Shown here piece after piece: positions 16,851 to 20,823 of a stretch of 20,823 nucleotides of DNA (the stretch's first letter is position 1; each line of letters begins with the position of its first letter). The notes beneath the pieces were generated by a model, which saw nothing but the letters and a program-made list of their open reading frames with translations, did not search any database and had not been told where the DNA came from. Position numbers and translations under genes: made by a program. This DNA comes from CAYOXX01 sp964408025 (GTDB lineage Bacteria; Acidobacteriota; DATKUA01). Location: assembly GCA_964408025.1 (NCBI GenBank), contig CAYOXX010000052.1, forward strand, positions 1-20,823, read 5' to 3'.

Positions 16851-18439
16851 TGGTCGATCCCGTAGAGCTGGAGATCGTGCGCAACATACTCTGGGTGGTG
16901 GCCGAGGAGATGGGCGGCGTGCTGCAGCGCACCGCCTTCTCGCCGAACATCAAGGAGCGGCGCGACTACTCGTGCGCCATCTTCGACGCCGAGGGCGAGG
17001 CCGCCGTGATGGGCGACCACATGCCGGTACACCTAGGCTCGATGCCGATGTCGGTGAAGGCGGTCCTGGGCGACCTGGACCTCGAACCGGGCGACGTCGC
17101 CGTCCTCAACGATCCGTTCCGCGGCGGCACCCACCTGCCCGACATCACTCTCGTCTCGCCCGTCTTCCTGGAGGGGGGTGGGTGGAGCGAAGCGGACCTC
17201 TTCGTGGCCAACCGCGCCCACCACTCCGACGTCGGCGGCATGGCGGCCGGTTCGATGCCGCTGGCCACCGAGATCTACCAGGAGGGGCTGATCATCCCGC
17301 CGCTGAAGCTGGCCGCGGGTGGGCGGACGGACGAGCAGCTGCTCGAGCTGATACTGGCCAACGTGCGCACGCCGGAGGAGCGCCGCGGCGACCTTAACGC
17401 GCAATTGGCGGCCAACGCCCTGGGCGCGCGGCGCCTGGGGGAGATCGCCAGGCGCTACGGCGCCGAGAGGCTCCTGGAGATGGTGGCCGAGGTGCAGGAC
17501 TACGCCGAGCGTATCACGCGCAGCTTCATCAAACAGATTCCAGACGGCACTTATACATTCGAGGACGCGCTGGACGACGACGGAGTCGGCGCCGACCCGG
17601 TGCCGATCGCGGTGAGGCTCACGGTAGAGGGCGACGGCGCCGCCGTAGACTTCTCCGGCTCGGCGCCGCAGACAGCGGGCGGCGTCAACGCCAACCTGGC
17701 CGTGACGCTGTCGGCCGTGCTCTACGTCTTCAAGGCAATCGTAGGCGAGGATGTCCCGGCCAACGGCGGCATCCTGCGCCCGATCAGCCTGGCGGCGCCC
17801 GAAGGCTCGGTGGTCAACGCCAGGCCGCCGGCGGCCGTGGCCGCAGGCAACGTCGAGACCTCGCAGCGGATTGTCGACGTGCTGCTGGGCGCGCTCCATA
17901 AGGCTCTGCCAGAGCTCGTGCCCGCCGCTAGCGCGGGGACGATGACCAACGTCGCCTTCGGCGGCATCGACGGCCGCACGGGTTTGCCGTTCGCCTACTA
18001 CGAGACGGTGGCCGGCGGCGGCGGCGCAGGCCGGGGCGCCGCCGGGCTCAGCGGCCGCCACAGCCACATGACCAACAGCCTCAACACGCCGGTCGAGGCG
18101 ATGGAGCACGCCCTGCCGATCAGGATCGAGCGCTACCGGCTGCGCCGCGGCTCCGGCGGCGCGGGGCGCTGGCGGGGCGGGGACGGGATCGAGAGGGCAT
18201 ATCTGGCCCTGGCGCCGATCACCGTTACGCTGCTGGCCGACAGGCACGTGCGCCCTCCCTACGGACTCGAAGGCGGGAGCCCCGCCACGCCGGGGGAGGC
18301 GCTGGTCGAGAGGCGGGGCGGCGTCGAGACTTTGCCCTCGAAGTGCCGCTGCGAGCTCGAGGCGGGCGAAACGCTGGTCGTCCGCACGCCCGGCGGGGGA
18401 GGCTTCGGCAAACCGGAATCGACGGAAAAGGGCGAATAG
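16850..18439 (+). CDS. hyuB: hydantoinase/oxoprolinase family protein, subunit B
   Basis: The start is the GTG at 16850, which shares one base with the hyuA stop (TAGTG) and has GGAGGGG upstream. This implies translational coupling and gives MVDPVELEIVRNIL, the usual N-terminus. The open frame extends further upstream to 16553, but that part lies inside hyuA and is rich in Arg and Gly, so I reject it. The 529-residue protein shows GDHMPVHLGSMP near residue 60, NDPFRGGTHLPD at 87-98 and ANRAHHSDVGG near 120-130 (His124, His125, Asp127 as likely metal ligands). The C-terminal domain holds the glycine-rich AGGGGAGRG region and ends in TPGGGGFGKP. It forms the complex with HyuA. The length is in the family range of about 520-590. 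Confidence 0.93.
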   Translation: MVDPVELEIVRNILWVVAEEMGGVLQRTAFSPNIKERRDYSCAIFDAEGEAAVMGDHMPVHLGSMPMSVKAVLGDLDLEPGDVAVLNDPFRGGTHLPDITLVSPVFLEGGGWSEADLFVANRAHHSDVGGMAAGSMPLATEIYQEGLIIPPLKLAAGGRTDEQLLELILANVRTPEERRGDLNAQLAANALGARRLGEIARRYGAERLLEMVAEVQDYAERITRSFIKQIPDGTYTFEDALDDDGVGADPVPIAVRLTVEGDGAAVDFSGSAPQTAGGVNANLAVTLSAVLYVFKAIVGEDVPANGGILRPISLAAPEGSVVNARPPAAVAAGNVETSQRIVDVLLGALHKALPELVPAASAGTMTNVAFGGIDGRTGLPFAYYETVAGGGGAGRGAAGLSGRHSHMTNSLNTPVEAMEHALPIRIERYRLRRGSGGAGRWRGGDGIERAYLALAPITVTLLADRHVRPPYGLEGGSPATPGEALVERRGGVETLPSKCRCELEAGETLVVRTPGGGGFGKPESTEKGE

Positions 18440-18457
18440 TAACGGCCCCGGTTATTC

Positions 18458-18493
18458 TTGACTTGTGCGGCGGCGACCGTCTAAAGTTGCCGC
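18458..18493 (+). promoter_or_regulatory. promoter with overlapping palindrome upstream of the lysine aminotransferase gene
   Basis: TTGACT (18458-18463), 18 bases, then TAAAGT (18482-18487). An inverted repeat GCGGCGAC (18470-18477) / GTTGCCGC (18486-18493), eight base pairs with one G-T, spans the spacer and the -10 box, a position suited to a repressor site. Its right arm ends directly before the AAGGAGG of a leader ORF. Function is inferred from position. Confidence 0.5.
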
Positions 18494-18507
18494 AAGGAGG
18501 TGCGAAG

Positions 18508-18564
18508 ATGCCGCGAAGCGTCGCCCTCTTGATGAAGGTTATTCTGTGCAACTCGGCCGCTTAG
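18508..18564 (+). CDS. 18-codon leader ORF upstream of lat
   Basis: ATG at 18508 follows AAGGAGGTG (18494-18502) with five bases between, the most complete ribosome site in the window. It encodes MPRSVALLMKVILCNSAA and ends at TAG 18562-18564, inside the left part of a terminator-like hairpin. It is too short for a domain and I do not recognise it. The surroundings (promoter just upstream, hairpin plus T-rich tract over its end, amino-acid-metabolism gene downstream) suggest a leader peptide. It holds only one Lys, so classic stalling on scarce lysine is not obvious from its composition. A chance ORF is possible. Confidence 0.4.
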   Translation: MPRSVALLMKVILCNSAA

Positions 18565-18585
18565 TGCACGTCTTTATTTCTTTTT
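18546..18585 (+). terminator. terminator-like hairpin with T-rich tract between leader ORF and lat
   Basis: GTGCA-a-CT (18546-18553) pairs with AGTGCAC (18563-18569) through seven base pairs with one bulged A and a nine-base loop. The T-rich run TCTTTATTTCTTTTT (18571-18585) follows at once. It lies 40 bases before the lat start, so it would act as an attenuator for lat, or as a weak terminator of hyuAB. The stem is only moderately stable. Confidence 0.45.
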
Positions 18586-18624
18586 CATCCAAAACCCTTT
18601 ACCTGAAACGCCCAGGAGAGAGCA

Positions 18625-19953
18625 ATGGCTATCGCCCCCTCGGAAGTCAGAGCCACGGTCGGACGCCACATGCTGGCCGACGGCTTCGAAGTCGTCTTCG
18701 ATAACGATAACAGCAAGGGAGTCTACGTTCGCGACGCCGTCAGCGGGCGTGATTACCTCGACCTGTTCACCTGCTTCGCCTCGATGCCGTTGGGCTACAA
18801 CCATCCGAAGATGCTGGAGCCGCGCTTCCTGGAGAAACTAGGGCGCGTTGCGGTCAACAAGATCACCCTCAGCGACCTCTACTCGACCGAGATGGCGGAG
18901 TTCCTGGACACCTTCTACCGGGTCGCAATGCCGCCGGAATTCAAGCACCTGTTCTTCATCTCCGGCGGCTCGCTGGCGGTAGAGAACGCGCTGAAGGTGG
19001 CGATGGACTGGAAGGCGAGGCTGAACCTCAGCCGCGGCGACACCCGCCCCTGCGGCGGCAAGGTGATCCACTTTGCCGAGGCCTTCCACGGCCGCACCGG
19101 CTACACCCTGAGTATCACCAACACCGACCCGGCCAAGACGATGTACTTCCCGAAGTTCGACTGGCCGCGCATCCCGAATCCCAAGATCACCTTCCCGCTC
19201 GAAGAGCACCTCGAGGAGGTAGAGGTGCGGGAGGCGCGGGCGCTGGAGCGGCTGCGCGAGGCGCTGAACAGGGAAGCTGAGCAGATCTGCGCCATAATCA
19301 TCGAGCCGATCCAGGGCGAGGGCGGCGACAACCACTTCCGCGAAGAGTTTTTCGTGGAGCTACGCCGCCTGGCCGACCAGTACGACGTGCTGCTGGTCTA
19401 CGACGAGGTGCAGACCGGCGTCGGCATCACCGGCAAGATGTGGTGCTACCAGCACTTCTCGGTCGCGCCAGACATCCTGGCCTTCGGCAAGAAGAGCCAG
19501 GTCTGCGGCATCATGGCCGGCGAGCGGATCGACGCCGTCCCCGAAAACGTCTTCCACGTATCCAGCCGCATCAACTCGACCTGGGGCGGCAACATAGTCG
19601 ACATGGTCCGCTTCCAGAGGGTCCTGGAGATCATCGAGGAGGACGACCTGCTGGGCAACGTCAACAGGGTCTCCGCGGCAGCCATGGCGATGCTGGGGGA
19701 GCTGCAGCGGGAGTTTCCGCGGCTGGTCAGCCAAGTGCGCGGCCGCGGCCTCTTCGACGCCTTCGACGTGGCCACGCCCGAGCTGCGCGACAAGCTGCGT
19801 CTCAAGGTCCTGGAGAACGGCGCCATCATGCTGCCCTGCGGCTGGACGACACTACGCCTGCGGCCGGCACTGATCTTCGGCGAGGACGACGTCCGCGCCG
19901 CCGGCGAGATCCTGCGCAAGAGCTGCGAGCAGGTCGCCGCCGAGATCGGCTAG
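18625..19953 (+). CDS. lat: L-lysine 6-aminotransferase (lysine epsilon-aminotransferase)
   Basis: The 442-residue class III PLP enzyme transfers the epsilon-amino group of L-lysine to 2-oxoglutarate, giving 2-aminoadipate 6-semialdehyde and glutamate (EC 2.6.1.36). Evidence: SGGSLAVENALKVAMDWK near residue 112, FAEAFHGRTGYTLSITNT near 155, the IIEPIQGEGGDNHF block near 225, DEVQTGVGITGKMW near 255, and the cofactor lysine in FGKKSQVCGIMAG (Lys289 or Lys290). SSRINSTWGGNIVDMVR near 315 is very close to the characterised lysine aminotransferases of actinobacteria and separates it from GABA or ornithine aminotransferases. AGGAGAGAG ends two bases before the ATG region. It stands apart from hyuAB by 185 bases with regulatory structures. 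Role: lysine catabolism, or a route to pipecolate/aminoadipate; no partner enzyme is in the window. Confidence 0.94.
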   Translation: MAIAPSEVRATVGRHMLADGFEVVFDNDNSKGVYVRDAVSGRDYLDLFTCFASMPLGYNHPKMLEPRFLEKLGRVAVNKITLSDLYSTEMAEFLDTFYRVAMPPEFKHLFFISGGSLAVENALKVAMDWKARLNLSRGDTRPCGGKVIHFAEAFHGRTGYTLSITNTDPAKTMYFPKFDWPRIPNPKITFPLEEHLEEVEVREARALERLREALNREAEQICAIIIEPIQGEGGDNHFREEFFVELRRLADQYDVLLVYDEVQTGVGITGKMWCYQHFSVAPDILAFGKKSQVCGIMAGERIDAVPENVFHVSSRINSTWGGNIVDMVRFQRVLEIIEEDDLLGNVNRVSAAAMAMLGELQREFPRLVSQVRGRGLFDAFDVATPELRDKLRLKVLENGAIMLPCGWTTLRLRPALIFGEDDVRAAGEILRKSCEQVAAEIG

Positions 19954-19975
19954 ATGATCGCGCGCCCTGAGAGGA

Positions 19976-20008
19976 CGCGCCTGCGGTAGGCGCGGGCATC
20001 TAGCCCGC
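19976..20008 (+). terminator. two overlapping GC hairpins after lat
   Basis: CGCGCCT (19976-19982) pairs with AGGCGCG (19988-19994), and GCGGGC (19992-19997) pairs with GCCCGC (20003-20008). The two stems share three bases and so cannot both be complete. They lie 23 bases after the lat stop. Without a T-run this may be a terminator or a copy of a dispersed intergenic palindrome of the GCGGGCAT...GCCCGC kind. Confidence 0.4.
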
Positions 20009-20070
20009 ATATTGCACGAGTACCTTTCTGCGAAGGAGTCGAAGCAGCTTTCTAGACTCAATGTGTGAAT

Positions 20071-20101
20071 CTTGCGCGTTTAACTTAGGTTGTTGCGCAA
20101 G
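20071..20101. repeat. inverted repeat near the IS1380 remnant
   Basis: CTTGCGC (20071-20077) and GCGCAAG (20095-20101) form a perfect 7-bp pair around 17 bases. It lies between lat and the transposase remnant, near where the end of the insertion sequence should be. Its role, subterminal IS sequence or terminator, is open. Confidence 0.35.
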
Positions 20102-20194
20102 CAGGCACAGCTCCCCCTATCCCCCATTGTTCCTGTCGCGCCGGCTTGCGGCCTCTGGCGCCGCATTCGCCCAATGGGGTGGCGCTACGGGCGG

Positions 20195-20821
20195 CTAGCT
20201 GGTGTCGAGGCGCGCAGCGGCGGCAATAAAGAGGCTGCGGAAGGGGTAGGCGCTGGAGAGCATGAAGCGGATGCGGCGGGTGTTGCGGATGATGACGGCC
20301 CCGATCTTGAGCAGCTTCAGGCGTATGGTCGAGCACTGGGCTCGCGCCAGCTCGGTTCCGGCCAGCGCCAGCCGCCGGATCGCTTCCATGAGCAGGTAGG
20401 CCAGGGCGCTTAGCAAGAGGCGAAACTGGTTGGCCCACCAGCGGTGGCAGCTGGTGCGGTCGGCGAAGAGGTAGAGCTGCTGCTCCTTGATGCGGTTTTC
20501 CATCTCCCCGCGCGGGCAGTAGCGCTTGTCGTAGACATGCTGCGGCGGCTCGGGCAGGTTGGTCACCACGTAGCGCGGGTTGGCCCCCTTGGCGCCGTGC
20601 TCGGCCTTGACGTCGACCCGGCGCTTGCGGCTCCAGGTGTCGGCCCCGTACCGGATCTCGCCGAAGATACGTTGCTTCTGGCCAGTCGACTCGAACTCCT
20701 CCTCGGCCTTACCGGTCAGGTCCGCCGACAGCTTCGCCAGCCGCCGGTTCCGCGCAACTCCAACTATATATAGCAATTCTAGAAAGTAATCATCGAATAG
20801 CACACGTTTTCTTGTTTCCAT
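20195..20821 (-). pseudogene. IS1380-family transposase, C-terminal part only
   Basis: The frame (208 residues from a possible ATG at the very edge) reads YIVGVARNRRLAK, ADTWSRKRRVDVKAEH, NPRYVVTNL, then YCPRGEMENRIKEQQLYLF and ADRTSCHRWWANQFRL, and ends AYPFRSLFIAAAARL. These are conserved blocks of the DDE catalytic and C-terminal regions of IS1380 transposases. YCPRGEME fits the Y-x2-R-x3-E signature of the IS4-like superfamily. Complete enzymes have about 430-460 residues, so at least half is missing. The first ~18 codons (METRKRVLFDDYFLELLY) are AT-rich and do not resemble the family, while everything after is GC-rich, so the 5' half seems replaced at about 20766-20785. Whether a further element sits there cannot be seen. 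Confidence 0.75.
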
Positions 20822-20823
20822 CG

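Larger units (their letters stand above)
20059..20823 (-). mobile_element. IS1380-family insertion sequence remnant, runs off the window
   Basis: The segment carries the 3' half of an IS1380-type transposase plus about 130 bases of non-coding sequence downstream. The outer boundary near 20059 is a guess from the position of unrelated sequence after lat and of AT-rich TGTGTGAAT at about 20062. I cannot confirm a terminal inverted repeat because the other end is outside the window. Confidence 0.5.

Noticed and set aside
17033..18247. 404-codon minus-strand frame opposite hyuB
   Set aside because: Low-complexity shadow composition with no motif; hyuB on the plus strand is clearly the real gene.

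Overview
The window is GC-rich and reads as a chromosomal segment of an uncultured Gram-negative bacterium. A TolC-type outer-membrane channel, a lipoprotein adaptor with a lipobox, and a FlaA1/CapD-type glycan enzyme all imply an outer membrane. tRNA genes encode their own CCA ends, and genes use ATG or GTG starts with clear Shine-Dalgarno sites. I cannot name the phylum from sequence alone. No phage, CRISPR array or recognisable defence system is visible.

Left part (1-4040): the 3'-truncated (by the window edge) FlaA1/CapD-like nucleotide-sugar dehydratase gene on the minus strand, with a promoter and an AT-rich spacer behind it. Then comes a zone of decay. A minus-strand membrane protein with a C-terminal zinc ribbon is broken by a frameshift and by a TAG that sits where the second zinc cysteine should be. 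It is followed by a dead tRNA-Leu copy and a start-less 5' fragment of pckA. The last two are a degraded duplicate of the intact tRNA-Leu/pckA junction 2.6 kb further on.

Middle (4041-8094): between the two repeat copies lie a membrane-anchored metallo-beta-lactamase-fold hydrolase (COG1237-like) and a six-helix membrane protein of unknown function. Then come the intact tRNA-Leu(UAA) and the ATP-type PEP carboxykinase gene, which has two inverted repeats in its upstream region.

Efflux operon (8193-14438): a consensus-like promoter drives a small Cys/His-rich membrane-anchored protein, a TolC-family channel, an RND adaptor lipoprotein and a CusA/CzcA-type RND pump. The pump lacks the acidic pair normally found in transmembrane helix 4. 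tRNA-Gly(GCC) and tRNA-Cys(GCA) follow on the other strand from their own promoter.

Right part (14850-20823): hyuA and hyuB, translationally coupled, encode a hydantoinase/oxoprolinase-family pair. Next is a lysine 6-aminotransferase gene whose upstream region holds a promoter overlapped by a palindrome, an 18-codon leader ORF with a near-perfect ribosome site, and a terminator-like hairpin, an arrangement like transcription attenuation. The window ends in the 3' part of an IS1380-family transposase.

The most promising leads are the lat leader region, the unusual RND pump with its small partner protein, and the decayed tRNA-Leu/pckA duplication. I do not see a complete novel system that I could defend as such.
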